A stretch of DNA of 64,000 nt from Tubiluchus corallicola (GCA_030141605.1 JAQGDQ010000527.1:1-64000), one strand, 5' to 3'; numbered from the stretch's first letter, positions 37,344 to 49,600 are shown. A program made the numbers and translations. The notes: generated by a model from the sequence alone, not told the origin.

Positions 37344-37869
37344 TGTTGTTGTTGTTGGCATCCTTTTGTCTCGGAAGACAATGGAGCTGCAGCGTCGACT
37401 GTGGCTGAGCAATCCGATCCTTGAACCACTGGAGTGGCCTCTTCAGGGCGCACGCCTGGGCAAGGTGTATGGAGATCCTGAGTTGCCCAGACAACAGGAA
37501 CCCCCTCTCTTCCTCCCTGGTGTAGTCCAAAGGAAAGCGGAGCGATACGTTTGGCACCAGGTTGGCTGCAGGAGCTGCCGGAGTCAGTGAGCATGCTGCA
37601 CTGGTCCGCCTTCGGGGCTCCACTCCTGATTTGGAAGGTTTACTCCTCTACACATGGCCGTTGGGTCACTTGACCACCTCCGCCCTCTAGCCATTGGCTG
37701 CTTGTGCAGCTCCTCCGCCTAGTGCCGAGATACAGTGTGGGCATCCCGCAAGCCTACAGCACCTGGTATTCCTAGGCGGTCACCCATCCAAGTACTAACC
37801 AAGCTCTACGTTGCTTATCTTCGGTGATCAGACGAGAACCGGTGTTTTCAATGTGATATGGCCGTAGTC
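37344..37869 (-). mobile_element. 5S rRNA-derived SINE, copy B, full length
   Basis: Full-length member. On the minus strand it begins gactacggccatatc, matching the 5' end of 5S rRNA, continues through cgtctgatcaccgaag and tggatgggtgaccgcct, and reaches gaataccaggtgctgtaggc (about 117 nt of 5S). Then come a ~390-nt body and an (aac)n tail. Perfect 9-bp target duplications ggtttatgt flank it (37335-37343 and 37870-37878), showing retrotransposition into MICU intron 1. The internal 5S promoter differs from consensus at a few sites. Confidence 0.95.
37752..37869 (-). rRNA. 5S rRNA-like head of the SINE (not a functional rRNA gene)
   Basis: Colinear with eukaryotic 5S rRNA over its whole length on the minus strand, with scattered changes (for example gaagataagcaac in the A-box region). 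It runs straight into the SINE body with no pol III T-run terminator, so it is a promoter-bearing SINE head rather than a 5S gene. Confidence 0.85.
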
Positions 37870-37878
37870 GGTTTATGT

Positions 37879-38165
37879 ACTTTACAAAATTTGTATGGCT
37901 GTTCTACTGCCATTTCTGAATTTGAGGATTTTTTCTGCCCACGTGTATTTCATTTTCTTCCCACTGGCGGCTTCTCAAGTAACCAGTCCCAGAAAAAGCT
38001 TTTTCGGTGCAACTTGACACAGGTTTTCCAACCAAACTGTTCCCTACATTTTACCAGCAACTATTCACCGGATTTTTCTATTCAGCAGGCCGATGATACA
38101 GTTAAAGCATTTTCTTACTTAAAAGAAAATAGGACGATTTTCACATTTAGCCCATTTTGAATTGT
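37879..38165. other. Non-coding (MICU intron 1)
   Basis: A 100-codon open stretch at 37858-38160 starts inside the SINE and has no family resemblance. Confidence 0.35.
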
Positions 38166-38525
38166 GATAAAAAGTATGCAGTTTAACATGTATAATAATA
38201 ACATAGTGTTTCTCATAATTAAATAATAGGTTAAAAACTTAATGGCGTGCGAGCCCAAGTAGTGATGATATCACGAACGAACATAATTTTCTGCAGCACA
38301 AACTTTCCTTGAGCTTGCTGTACATTTTTGCACAAGCACAAAATTAAATAAAGTGCTACTGTACAACATTCGAGTTTACCGCTGTGCTGACGCATGAGCT
38401 TTCGATCATGAGCACTACATCACAACTGAGCATCTCTGAACTGAGAGGTACAGCACCACACCTGTTTTTGTGCAATGCATTTCCAACTTGCAGGCATGTC
38501 ACAGTGCAGGACCAACTGCGCGAAC
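38166..38525. mobile_element. Relative of the palindromic element (partial)
   Basis: Shares aaaaagtatgcagtttaaca, gaacataattttctgcagca and agtgctactgtacaacattc with the elements at 4347-5359 and 9935-10885. It represents loop plus one arm. Confidence 0.7.
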
Positions 38526-38859
38526 AAGAATTATACTCATATTTGAGGTAAATATTGAAAATTTCAGCAATAAAATTGTGATAAGCGCCTCATCTGAGTT
38601 GTATTTGAAAAATCAATTTAAAGTTGCGATTACTTCAAGCTTAGGTACACTCATTTTAAATGAAAAATGGCATCGTCTGGTTACTGTACAGATTGAACAG
38701 CCCAGCACCTACTGTACATATGTTTGCAACCTCACAGAATTCCATGCTTATCTGTAACTGTATTATGTGAAGTGCTTGTGCATTTGGAGATACAAAATCC
38801 TGTATGCGTTAAAGCTACCTAAGAACTTTAAAGTTGTTACTAATTAATCTGACACATAG
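38526..38859. other. Non-coding (MICU intron 1)
   Basis: No feature recognised. Confidence 0.35.
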
Positions 38860-39345
38860 TTTTCAAATAAACTCCGTTAAACACAAAGACTTAATCAACT
38901 AGAATACCAGAATTTTTGAGCTTACTGCTGAAGTTTTGTTGTGGATGCCTACATAGTTTTCAAATAAACTCCGTTAAACACAAAGACTTAATCAACTAGA
39001 ATACCGGAATTTTTGAGCTTACTGCTGAAGTTTTGTTGTGGATGCCTACATAGTTTTCAAATAAACTCCGTTAAACACAAAGACTTAATCAACTAGAATA
39101 CCAGAATTTTAGCTTACTGCGAAGTTTGTTACAAAAACCAAACACAAAACAACAACAAAACCAAACACCAAACCACATAGTTTTCAAATAAACTCCGTTA
39201 AACACAAAGACTTAATCAACTAGAATACCAGAATTTTTGAGCTTACTGCTGAAGTACCACAACAAAAAACCCAAACACAAAACAACAACAAAACCAAAAC
39301 ACCAAACTTAATCAACTAGAATACCAGAATTTCTCAGCTTACTGC
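38860..39345. repeat. ~97-bp tandem repeat with A/C-rich inserts
   Basis: About five units sharing catagttttcaaataaactc, aagacttaatcaactagaat and gagcttactgctgaagtttt. Two A/C-rich inserts (aaccaaacacaaaacaac type, at ~39135-39175 and ~39258-39305) separate later units. Confidence 0.9.
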
Positions 39346-40887
39346 AGAAGTTTTGTTACGGGTGTCTTCGTGCTCTCCAAAAGCTTACGTCATTTTTTTT
39401 AAATATACCAGCAAGGTTCATTTGACGGTGGGAGATAAGAATCATTTAGATTTCTTTAGGATTTTTAAAGATATTGAAGCGTTTTGTGCTCGTACATTTT
39501 GTGGTAATGTCAATATTTCTAATTGTATATTGACATACAATAAATGTTCTTCAAGGTTTGATTTTCCCTTTAAACAATAATCGATAGGTCTTGTCTATAG
39601 TGTACAGTTTACAAGCACAGTTCAGCTATGTGATGGGGTCAAATGTATCACAGTTAAATTATAAAATTGTTTAGCTTGCATGTCATTTTTTATGGTTTCT
39701 CAAAGCAAACAATGAGTTTGTCCCATTTTGAAGTGACTCGCCCTAGCACTTACTTTTGCCTATATTTTTAATTGATGCATATACTGTACAGCAAATGTGT
39801 GTATTTTCAGTACAGCTAATAATTAAAGGTGAAGTGAAGGAGAAATATCCATTCATATTCTCCTAGTGAACATAGATTAATTGAAAAATTCTGACGCCTG
39901 TTTGTCTGCCAGAGTTGTGTCAAAATTTACAAGTTTATAAGTTCAAGGTATTCTTGCAATCATAATCTTTAGATGTACTTTTGAAGTTGACATGTTGCCT
40001 TTTGTTACCTAGTTAGTTTCAAGGTATTTCTGGCATGCAGTGAGTGTACCGCATTGCCAACAAGTCTACAAAACATGAAATAGGCAGGCGATCGTCGAGG
40101 TATTCCTGCATATAATTAACATTAAGTCAGAGCAGGTCCTACACATTATATATTGAAAATTTTTGACCCAGACATTTGAAGGTTACATAAAGTTTGATTA
40201 ATGCTGATATTTCACCCCCGGTGAACAATTTTCCAGACTTGAAAAGTGAGATTTTCTATTATAATGTAACGTCTAAGCAGGTTGTAGTTATACAAATTAT
40301 CCCATTTATGCTAAGAATAAATGACATTATTTATGTATCGTAAATTATATCTTCAGACGTTTATTGTCTGTTTCTATAACTTATAACCTTAGAGAAGTGG
40401 CTTAGAAAAATGGCTGACAGACTGCAACAAAACACTGCTTGTCAGTTAGTACGCAATGCCGCTGTGATTTTGATATTAATAAAATGTAGTTTTGCTTTCA
40501 TTCTTGATTGAGATTTATACCGTGTTTGCCCCGAGGGACATCGCAGGCTAGCAGTCTAAATACCATCGGTTCATCACTTAGTTCACTGTTTATGGTGATC
40601 GATTGTGCAAATAATTTATGCACAATTTTATGTAAATTTAACCACGTTGCCATTTGAACATTTTTGTAAGCGTGTCTGTTTTTTTAGCATTGTGTTGTTG
40701 ACTGAAATTGTATAGCAGAGACTGAGTAAAGTTCGTTTGTTATTGCGTCGTAGTTTTTTTGCAAGATTAAATACACAAAGAAGTGCACATAACTTCAGTA
40801 AAATAAAAGGATATATTATGGAACAGAGTTCTGAGTTTTACTGTAACCCTTGGAAAGTCATGGACATATTAGAAACTCCAACTAAAA
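39346..40887. other. Non-coding (MICU intron 1)
   Basis: No exon or clear repeat recognised. Confidence 0.35.
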
Positions 40888-41310
40888 CAGAACTCTGCTG
40901 CCCGTCTCATTACAAAAAAACAGGAAAACATGATCATATTACACCCCCCCTCCCCGTTCTACGAGAGTTACATTGGTTGCTGATAAAGTTCCGAATTCAA
41001 TATAAGATCCTTTGTATCACCTACAAAATACTACATGGTTTGGCACCTGCCTGCCTTACTGATCTTTTAATACGCTGCAACATAGGAAAAACACTTCATT
41101 CTGATGCTAATGAACAAATTAATTTGCATCAGCTAATCCCTAATACAGTATTCTATGGTGAAAAAGCTTTTTTCTGTCTGAGCTCCGCATCTGTGGAATA
41201 ATTTACCTGTTGCTGTACGTTTTGCAAATTCATTAGATTGTTATAAACAACATTTTAAAACACGTTGTTCTTTCCAAATTTCTTTGTTATATTTTTCTAA
41301 CTTCAAACGA
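40888..41310 (+). pseudogene. CR1/L2-type LINE C-terminal remnant
   Basis: The translation reads NSAARLITK, then GKHDHITPPLPVLRELHWL and KFRIQYKILCITYKILHGLA, then after a frame break LWNNLPVAVRFANSLDCYK. This order (NxAARLIT, HITPxLxxLHWLP, YKxLHGxAPxYL, LWNxLP) is the conserved C-terminus of CR1/L2/Jockey-like proteins. At least one frameshift near 41180 and several substitutions show it is dead. Confidence 0.82.
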
Positions 41311-42004
41311 TATCAGTAAAATAAACTCAACATACTGAGTGACTTGTTCTTTCCTTTGAATGTCTTTCATTTTTAGAAGGCAACTGGATAGGCCAATACA
41401 GCAGAATTGCTAAGTCTGTAAACTGATCCAATATTTTCTCTGTTTTTCCATTTAATTTCTTGTGTTTAAAAAGTTTTGTTAAATTGACGGCTCTATGAAA
41501 TCATGTACAGCAAGTCAAAAGCAGTAATCCCCAACTACCTTCCATCCTCACTATTTCAGGGGCAAATTCTTTTACTTAAGATCAATTTACATGAAACAGA
41601 AACTAGTTGAAGATAGTCATCTATATGTACTAGGGCACTTTGCATTAATAGCTCTGACACTGCTGTGTCTACACCTCAGCATCTTCAGTTGACAATGTCC
41701 GTTTAGTTGACTGGAAAACGTGATCAGCTCTCGCACAATGCTAGATCTGCATATTCGCTGTCAGGCACAAAAGGAGAGCAAACGTTTTGAGCCCGTGAAA
41801 TCAAGTTTAAGATCATCTGTGTTGATACCTAAATCCATCCAGAGTCGGCACGTTTGTGTGGGATCAGCGAACAACCTTGTACCCGGTTTAGAAGTGTTCT
41901 GACATTATTATAACCAGAGTGACATAGTTTAAGCTTTTGCAAGTGCTGGTTTTACTGGAACATTTATTCGTCGTTTAGACGCTTGAATTCTTGTGGGCAT
42001 TCAT
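41311..42004. other. Non-coding (MICU intron 1)
   Basis: Possibly includes 3' UTR of the preceding LINE. No other feature. Confidence 0.35.
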
Positions 42005-42170
42005 ATATATATATATATTAATTCTTTATTTGTCATAAAAATGATTCACTCATTATAATAAAATTGAGTGAGCCTCAGCGTAATGTTAAAATAACAACAC
42101 TGTTCAAGACAAATACGTCCAGTGCAGGCTAAAAAACTAAAGTGCAAAACTAAGGCCTAATTATATACAA
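42005..42170 (-). mobile_element. LINE 3' UTR tail (minus strand)
   Basis: The reverse complement (gcctgcactggacgtatttg ... gacaaataaagaattaatat, then (at)n) matches the 3' UTR at 6470-6600. No coding remnant is attached. Confidence 0.65.
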
Positions 42171-42544
42171 TAAATGAACATATTTACAAACATCATATTA
42201 AAATATTTGTACAAAACAATTTTACGAAAGTACATTAACTTTTACATGACATATTTTACACTATATATACATTTGACATGACACAATTAACAGAAACATG
42301 CTTTACATTACATAAATTTCACTCATTACATTTACACTATTTATACATTTGACATTACAAAACTAACATAACACGTATTACATTACATAATTTTTTTTTT
42401 TATAAAATTTTCATTTTAATCGTTATATGGAGTCAGGGGCGGGGGTAGATGAAAGTGGAGTCTGTGTAATTAGTATCAGATGCACAATGTCATCAATGGC
42501 TGTATTACAAAACCTACTAACAACAAACCGTGTCAATATCACAC
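42171..42544. other. A/T-rich non-coding
   Basis: Several similar short segments (catttacactatttatacat type) repeat irregularly between 42240 and 42390. No gene. Confidence 0.35.
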
Positions 42545-42745
42545 TGAGAAATCAAAAAGTAGCAGGACATTTCAGTAAGATAATCAGTGTGTTGTACTAA
42601 AATTAGTCAGATTTTAAGTTAAAAATTAAAATTTCAAATTTACCGCTGTGCTCACGCATGAGCCATTGAACGTGTTCAGAACGTCATAAATGAACACATC
42701 TGAACTGAGAGGTACAGCACCTGTTACCGTACTAACCACTAACAC
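42545..42745. mobile_element. Fragment of the palindromic element family
   Basis: Shares tttaccgctgtgctcacgca, gagccattgaacg and gagaggtacagcacctgtt with the arms of 4347-5359. Confidence 0.6.
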
Positions 42746-43412
42746 TGGGCAAAACAGAGAAAACAAAAAAATACAAAGAAATCAACAAGCACAACTTTGC
42801 TTAAGGATTTCTTTAGAAACAGAATCATAAAAATGGACACAAGCTTCCTAAGCAGCTGACAGTTCGATGCGTTTTTCATGCGACTCAAACAAGACTAGTT
42901 TCGTAAACTACTTACAGTTATAATTAGGAAGATGTTGTAAGTTAAAAATTAAAACAGAATGACAATAGTTCTGCAGTAGGGTAGCATAAACAATGGAGCA
43001 TAACTTTTAATCCTTTTTTTTATTTATTATTATTATCACATTCAGTACAATATAAAGCACACAGTGACATCAAAATTATTACATCTACTATATTAAATTA
43101 TTATGTTTCATACACTATCGTTACCATAAAAGAATAATTGTTCTGCAGTGGGCTAGAGAAGCAAAGGCTTGTATAAGCCCAGTGTCATGTGAACCCGATA
43201 AAGAAATGGATGAGTGAACAAAAAAGAACTGGGAGAAAGGTTAGATCACACAGGAAGGGTAGAAGGATGTGTTAGTGGAAATAGTAGCAAGAAAGATAAT
43301 AGATTGCGCTATGTTGACCTAAGAATTTCCTAAGAAATTATGGCTGCTCTACTTTAGTAATACTGCAGAAGTCACTGATGTTTATTTCTGTAAAAAATTA
43401 CTGAATTAAAAA
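42746..43412. other. Non-coding (MICU intron 1)
   Basis: No feature recognised. Confidence 0.35.
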
Positions 43413-44030
43413 ATGGTTACTTATGTCGACTGTGATATTAAAGCTGGTCAGGAATTTTGTAGTGACGTCACCAGACTTAAGCGAAAATTCTTTGTGACTG
43501 TTAATAACATTCTGTCGACTTTAGCTGAGCATCGTAATGAAATGGTGGCAAAAAACTTAATGTGTTCCTTTTATTTACCTATCTTATTATGCGCTTGTGA
43601 AAGCGGTGCTGTTAGTACCACTTTCATACAAACTTAAATATCATAAGAGTCTGCTATTTCTAGAAAAAAATTTCAAGTATAGACAAAATGAAAGCGTCAA
43701 GCTACTGATGTATTATTGTGGGACTATACCATCAAATATCATAATGGACTTATTAAGCTTAACTTTCTAAGAAAAATGCAAAATTCGTGTCACATACTTA
43801 TACGGAAATTTTTGTATTTTATTAATGACAGTTTTTTTAACAAAGAGGACAAGAAAAGGGGTACCGGAATTAGAGGAGTACAGGAAATTGCATTAAAAAA
43901 TTATATAACTTTACAGCAATTTTATGCATATATCGTACTCGCGTTGAAAGTATTTTTTGTTTGTTTTCATTTTAAATATCCCGCAATACTGTTCCGTTCC
44001 GTTACACGACATCATATACGCACAATGTAA
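43413..44030 (+). pseudogene. LINE reverse-transcriptase C-terminal remnant
   Basis: The frame reads CSDVTRLKRKFFVTVNNIL, then RNEMVAKNLMCSFYLPILLC and ACESGA. After in-frame stops between 43637 and 43716 it continues in the same frame with NGLIKLNFLRKMQ. This resembles the post-RT region of CR1/L2-like elements (RRKFFxxxNxIL, YCLPILLYxxE). No catalytic motif is present. Degenerate and inactive. Confidence 0.5.
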
Positions 44031-44672
44031 ATCAGGGGGAAGGAAAGGAAATGTAAAACTATGTCCCAAAAAATTTTCCATGCAAAAATTATATTGCTTA
44101 GTATTTCGCTTACCTGCTTCAAATGCTTACGTAACTGGATAAGAAAAGCATTAATTATTTAAAATGTTTTTGCCAATTGGTAAAATGTCGCTGACTGACC
44201 CTCCAGGGTGCACCAATCACTAACCAAAAAACGTATTTTTAATCGTATTGACAAGATACAGTAATTTAAAATTTTGCTTAGTTAGTGACGTGTGCGCTAC
44301 GAATACTCTGATTATATTTTCAAACTTTACAAAATGTTATCTAAACTTATTTCAAATGACCTATCGTGAAAATGGCTGCGTCTATCGGTCATTGCGGGAG
44401 TTTAAATTTACATGTTTTACACAGCGTTACTGCTGACGCAAGCCCCGTATGCAAAAAGTATGTAAGTGGTGTAAAATCTCAAGATGAATTTTTTAAGCTT
44501 TATGTAAGTGGAGGGTTTTCTTGTGTTTTTAGATTGAAATATGGTTGTACCTTGTACTTTAATCACATTGTAAAACGTACTGTCAAAAACTCATTTGATG
44601 ATTTCGTAGGAAACTACTACATGTAGCAGACTCATCTTTTTACAATACTCCTAACTCTTAGTTTTGTGTATA
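44031..44672. other. Non-coding (MICU intron 1)
   Basis: An 86-codon open stretch at 44366-44626 has no family resemblance. Confidence 0.35.
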
Positions 44673-45243
44673 CAGTCTAGCCTCGTTATCTCGCCCCTCG
44701 TTATGCCGCCAAACTCGTCTCTCGTCATAGAAAGTACCAGAACGGATTTCCTGCTTTGATATTTACCTCGTTAAGTCGCCACCCTCGCTTCTCGCCCTCG
44801 CCACGTCATGCTAGGATGAGTGCTTATGTAAACTATATTCGTTATGTGGCCAAACAGACAAACTCAGAAGTGAATCGATCAATACATATACTGCTTGTCG
44901 ATCAATATAACCGCGGTACGTACACAATGCTGCTTGTAGACAATGCTGCTGTACTCGATAGACAGACATAATTACATTTAAGTGTATACTCGAAAAAGGT
45001 TTTTTAAATAAAAAAGTAACATTCTAAGTTTATTTTTATGACATTTTTTCATTTCTGATTTAATGTTGATTGGTATCATAATGCGAAATATATTTTATAT
45101 GTACATAGAGGAACACTATGTTAACCAACTATTATGTATATACATATAGACTAACTTCGTTATATTCCCGTTATCTCGCCATACTCGCTTCTCGCCAAAA
45201 ATTTGCCCTAGACGGACAGTGGCGAGATAGCGAGACTAAACTG
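44673..45243. mobile_element. pogo/mariner-type MITE with TA duplication
   Basis: Ends cagtctagcctcgttatctc and, read inward from the right, cagtttagtctcgctatctc. TA lies on both sides (44671-44672, 45244-45245). It has extra internal copies of the cgttatctcgcc-type motif and no transposase frame. Confidence 0.82.
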
Positions 45244-45461
45244 TACATACTTGTTGTCTATTAACATCATTGTACGTGTGCTGCATCGATTTTAGATGAT
45301 GCGAGTAAAATGAATAATAATAATAATATTAATAGTTTAGTTCAAATTCATTTAAACTGCAACTTGTTTTATTGTTCTGGTGAATAGTCTGGTAAATCCA
45401 CACGTGTTTAAAGTCAAGTATTTTTCTTTCCTAACTGTGTTGCGTTCAACAAATCTTGCAG

Positions 45462-45600
45462 GATGATGTCAAGAAGAAAGCAAGAAAGTTGACGCGTCGG
45501 GAGCTGCGGTTTCTTCACTTTGCGTCGGTCGAGTATGAAGGTCAGGTGTACATGACTCCTCAGGACTTCCTGGAATCCGTCACGGAGGAGGAACCGAGAC
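45462..45600 (+). CDS. MICU3: MICU2/MICU3-like exon 2
   Basis: This 139-nt exon starts in phase 0 after ttgcag and ends after one base of a codon at a GT donor (gttaga, weak). The translation runs DDVKKKARKLTRRELRFL, then HFASVEYEGQVYMTPQDFLE and SVTEEEPR. In MICU proteins this is the conserved block before the first EF-hand (RExRFxxFASxEYEGxxYMTPxDFLxSVT). This block alone makes the family assignment firm. The split Pro codon (C plus CA) is completed by the exon at 46612. Confidence 0.93.
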
Positions 45601-45923
45601 GTTAGAGTTTATTATACCTCTTAAATTTTACCTTGAAACAGTTTTTCCTTCTTTGATATTGGAGTGTTTTAATAAAGTTTAAGTGAAAGAGAAAGTGTAA
45701 TATTTTTCCCTTTGATAAAATTCATAATATTGATAAATAGAGTGTAAAATCTACATTTGTACTTTGTATCTTAACAAGGTCCTTAGTATGTTTTGGAAAA
45801 TGATGTTTCCTATAAGCTTTCCCGATCAGTTGCAAGGGTCGAAATTAAACATGTAGTTGCTCTTCTTGTTCAATAAGAAATCCAGTACAGAGCAGCACCG
45901 TTTCATGTTGACTGCCTCTTTAA
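45601..45923. other. MICU intron 2, proximal part
   Basis: No other feature. The intron runs from 45601 to 46611. Confidence 0.6.
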
Positions 45924-46414
45924 CAGGGATGAGAATTTCCCGCGGATACGCGGAATTCCGAGTTTTTGGAAGACCAGTAGTGCCATTTTTGTAAATCGCT
46001 TAAATTCGTTGAGAAAATTTTTACGGACCCTGTACATTATTTCACAAGCTGGCCGCTAGTTGGCAGGCCGTCACTTTGTTTACATCATGTACATCAGCAT
46101 AACCACGTGTATATCTTTATGTATAAAAATATAGAATCAATTGTGCAGAGTTATTTGAGTCAATTGCAGACAGTTTTTATATACTTTTGCATAGGAGCGC
46201 CCAATACTGAGGCGTTTTTGACACAATTAGGTATCATGTATCCTTGATAGATGCATATTTTAAATTATGCATGAAACAATGTAATTGATATTTTAAGTCC
46301 ACTTAGAGGCTCTCTGTGGTCACAAAATTGCAATTTGCTGCTGGCTCTAAGGGGGCCTAGGTGGCCCCAAAAACCCCGGCCTGTTTCAGAGTCAATTTGT
46401 CATTCTCATCCCTG
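45924..46414. mobile_element. hAT-like element, second family
   Basis: Inverted ends cagggatgagaat and attctcatccctg, flanked by ctttaa on both sides (45918-45923 and 46415-46420). No coding capacity. A 5'-incomplete relative lies at 49094-49375. Confidence 0.75.
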
Positions 46415-46611
46415 CTTTAAGCGCACTTTATTAATCCAAGTACTATCAAGCATCTGCTTTTCTTTTGCCCTCGGGACAAGCCTTTCAAAATTTCGTCATC
46501 AACTTCGTAATGCCATTTCATGCTGAGCAAAATCAGAAAAAGGGACCGAGTGGTAGATTGTATTTTCCCTGAGTTAGCTTATTTTTTATTGTTTGCTTTC
46601 TTGTTTTCTAG

Positions 46612-46722
46612 CACGTATAGGAAGATTAAAATTAACAGATGCTGATATTAAGCATATAACAAAGCATACCCCATCAAGAAGGCACAGCGGTTCTTCACTG
46701 TTTCGTACAATACACAATAGGG
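46612..46722 (+). CDS. MICU3: MICU2/MICU3-like exon 3
   Basis: This 111-nt exon lies between ttctag and a strong donor (gtaagt). Joined to exon 2 it reads EEPRPRIGRLKLTDADIKHI, then TKHTPSRRHSGSSLFRTIHN and Arg-Gly. The L-T-xx-D-I-K ... T-P ... SSLFR-x-(x)n-RG pattern corresponds to the helical segment ahead of the first EF-hand in MICU2/MICU3. Phase 1 at the start and phase 1 at the end both agree with the neighbouring exons. Confidence 0.9.
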
Positions 46723-48030
46723 GTAAGTTGTCCAAATTCTCTGGTTTTCCCTCTTTATGTGTTTTTCATACCAAAAGTGTTTTATTGTATAGCCTGTCTG
46801 AATGCTAATCAGAAGGCTTTGGTTCAGTTCCTGAGCTTGACCTTACATTTTTTTTTGCAACTTCAGTTTCAAGTGAGTTCAGTAGTAAATCTTTTGCACA
46901 ATCTTTTAATTGAAATCTATTAATTCTGCCGAGACATTTTTATCTCCTCCTTTTGATGTGGAAAAGTTCATCTCTTTATGCATCGTCGCAGTTAAACTCT
47001 TTCTACTCGCTCGGTAATATCGGTAAATGGACCACACATGCATTTCAAGCGCAGGCCGCATTTGAATAAATACGTTTCGTTCTCCGAAACAGTTGAACTA
47101 ATATTTTAACTTTGTTCCTCTGGGTTTAAGCGTGTCACCGCATTGACTCGGGCTCCGTTCGGCCTGTTTGATTTGTCGGGTTGCTTTTTTGACGGTGCAA
47201 ATTCGCCGCTGCTATACAGGGTATAGCTAGCTGGAACCACGTCTCCCCTGTTGTTTAAATATTCCCCAAAATTGTGATAGACATCCCTGTGCAAACATTG
47301 TTGGTTGAAAAGCGAATAAAGCTGCGAATTCCATCCAGCTATCAACAATAGCCGAGCTGGGCTACTAAGTATCTGTTTAGCGACAAATGTTCGTGAGCCG
47401 CGGCCAGGTAAACAGGTGTGAACATCGATTATTGTTTCCTTTTGGATGCTGTTGACACTGATGGCAGTTGTAGGGAGGCGGACGCACTCTGACGATGCGC
47501 GTAGGCTAGCGCGAAAAGGACGCTGCGAATAACGCTTCAGAAGAATCGCTTGGATACCAAGTTGACGGGAGATTCAGCTTGCGGTTGATTCTCCACAATA
47601 ACTGATAACTTGCCGCTGTTGAGCGTTCGCTAACCGATGCTGCTGGCACCCCCTCTGGGCGTGCAGTTCACCCTCATGACCGACACCCACAATGAATGCC
47701 GCCTAGTGATTTTAACTCGCCAGATTTAATGGAAAGTGTTGACTTTGACGGGGATTCGAAAGCGGATTTGTCCGATTTCGTTTGCTTTCATATTTTGACT
47801 GCAAAATAGTTGATCGGCTCATCCAGTGTACCAACATGGTCACGTATTGATAAGGAAAGCCGTATTTACCATAAACTCACAACTTTTGCGCGACTTAAGT
47901 CTCGCGAAAAACTTGTTCTTTCGTCCAAAACACGGAATCGTCTGTGTAATTAATGTTTTTTGACAGGATCTTAAACGAGCTTCTACTAATTTTTGCTTTT
48001 GAGCAATAGCAGTAGACGGGATTATACAGA
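46723..48030. other. MICU intron 3, proximal part
   Basis: The stretch 47100-47760 is richer in G+C and CpG than average, with an 80-codon minus-strand open frame of unknown nature. No gene is supported. Confidence 0.35.
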
Positions 48031-48200
48031 ATGAAACACGACTTTTTTACAATTTTGTTCATAACTCCACGAACACATTTTGTCTTTGTCAGTGTTGAAA
48101 ATTACTTAAAATTACTAATAAGGAATGAAACACAACTTTTTTACAATTTTGTTCATAACTCCACGAACACATTTTGTCTTTGTCAGTGTTGAAAATTACT
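48031..48200. repeat. ~80-bp tandem duplication
   Basis: Two copies of a segment beginning atgaaacac and containing ttttttacaattttgttcat and cactgacaaagacaaaatgt (complement), differing by a short deletion. Confidence 0.9.
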
Positions 48201-48249
48201 AATAAGCCTTTTCACCATTTCGTTGTGGTCACGCGCAGTTTCTGTAGGT

Positions 48250-48712
48250 CAGTGGTGTGCAAATTGCGGCCCCCGGGTAACTTGCGGCTCGCCGAGAGAA
48301 TTTTTCCGGCCCGGCTGATTAATTGAGTGTATCCAGTTGAAGTACGTGCCACGATCTCAAAGATAGTGCGGGTAGTTTTTTCTACTAGATCGGATGCCAT
48401 TAACCCTTACAAGACGGTTGTAGGTTAATAACACTGTACTACACAGACTGTGTGATGCACATTACTAATATGCATTGTAATGAAATTACCACTATCTGTC
48501 CTGAAAGTAGAAATATATGGTTTGTAATATAAATTTTAATAAGTTCTAAAATAGTTTCTTGAGTGTAGTAGTAATGATGTACGTAGGTCCGATGCAAAAA
48601 ATCGTTATTAGGCCTTTCTGTACTTGGCTCCTTGATCAAACTGCCTGTGGCCCGCAGGAATTGCGGGAAAGTTTAATGTGGCCCGGCTAGTCAGGTAATT
48701 TGCACACCCCTG
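48250..48712 (+). mobile_element. hAT-like non-autonomous transposon, copy 2, complete
   Basis: Starts cagtggtgtgcaaattgcgg and ends atttgcacacccctg. Perfect 8-bp duplications ctgtaggt flank it at 48242-48249 and 48713-48720. It shares most of its length with 9346-9753. No transposase frame. Confidence 0.93.
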
Positions 48713-49093
48713 CTGTAGGTCAAAGGTTAGCCGTATGACGGCAACGCGTCTTTGCTACGATGGTCGTGTGACATGTTTGTAAAGCAAAGCCCAGTTCAGT
48801 GACTTCAATTGTTTTACCCGGACTTTGCTTAATTATGCATTAGTTTGTGCATAGAGTGATTTGCTAGCAGGACCTTGTTTGGGAACAAGAAAAAATGAAC
48901 TAGGTAAGGTTCAAGCTAGCTGTTAAAACTGTTGCTGTTACAACAACATGGGCTGTGAGACGTTGTCATGTGTACACATATGTGTTATCTGGTACATGTA
49001 ACCTTTGACCTTTTCACGATTACGCTGGAACTGGGGCATATCCTAAATGACAAGAATAGTGATAATGAATAAAAAATAAACAAGGAAAAAGAA
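48713..49093. other. MICU intron 3, distal part
   Basis: No feature recognised. Confidence 0.35.
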
Positions 49094-49375
49094 CCACGTG
49101 TTTATCTCTATGTATAAAAATATAGAATCAATTGTGTGGAGTTATTTGCATCAATTGCAGACAGTTTTTACATACTTTTGCATAGGAGCGGCCAGTACTT
49201 AGGCGTTTTTGAGGCAATTAAGTATCATGTATCCTTGATAGTTGGATAATTTAAATTATGCACGAAACAAGGTAACTGGTATTTTAAGTCCACTTAGAGG
49301 TTCTCTATGGCCTACACGGCCCCCAAACCCCCGGCCTGTTTCAGAATTTTTTGCAATTTGTCATTCTCATCCCTG
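49094..49375. mobile_element. hAT-like element, second family, 5'-incomplete copy
   Basis: Matches the right ~280 nt of 45924-46414 (ccacgtgt, tgtataaaaatatagaatca, cagacagttttta, catacttttgcataggagcg) and ends cattctcatccctg. Confidence 0.75.
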
Positions 49376-49600
49376 TATTATTTTGTGATTGATTTTTATT
49401 TACCTTTTTATGTTTCCCCGAGGAACTAGAGTGGTAGTTCGAAAATGTTGTGGGCCTTTTCCTTGTTTTTCAATTGAGTGATATTTTATTCATTAATCTT
49501 CTCTTGTTCTCGGTGTGAATGAGGCTTGATTTACAAACTTTTGGCAAAATGTATTTCATGTCGTATTTTTGTTAACTAATGCGCGTTTGTGTATTTTCAG

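Noticed and set aside
37752-37869. A functional 5S rRNA gene.
   Set aside because: The 5S-like sequence runs into a SINE body, lacks a terminator and is flanked by target duplications of the whole element.
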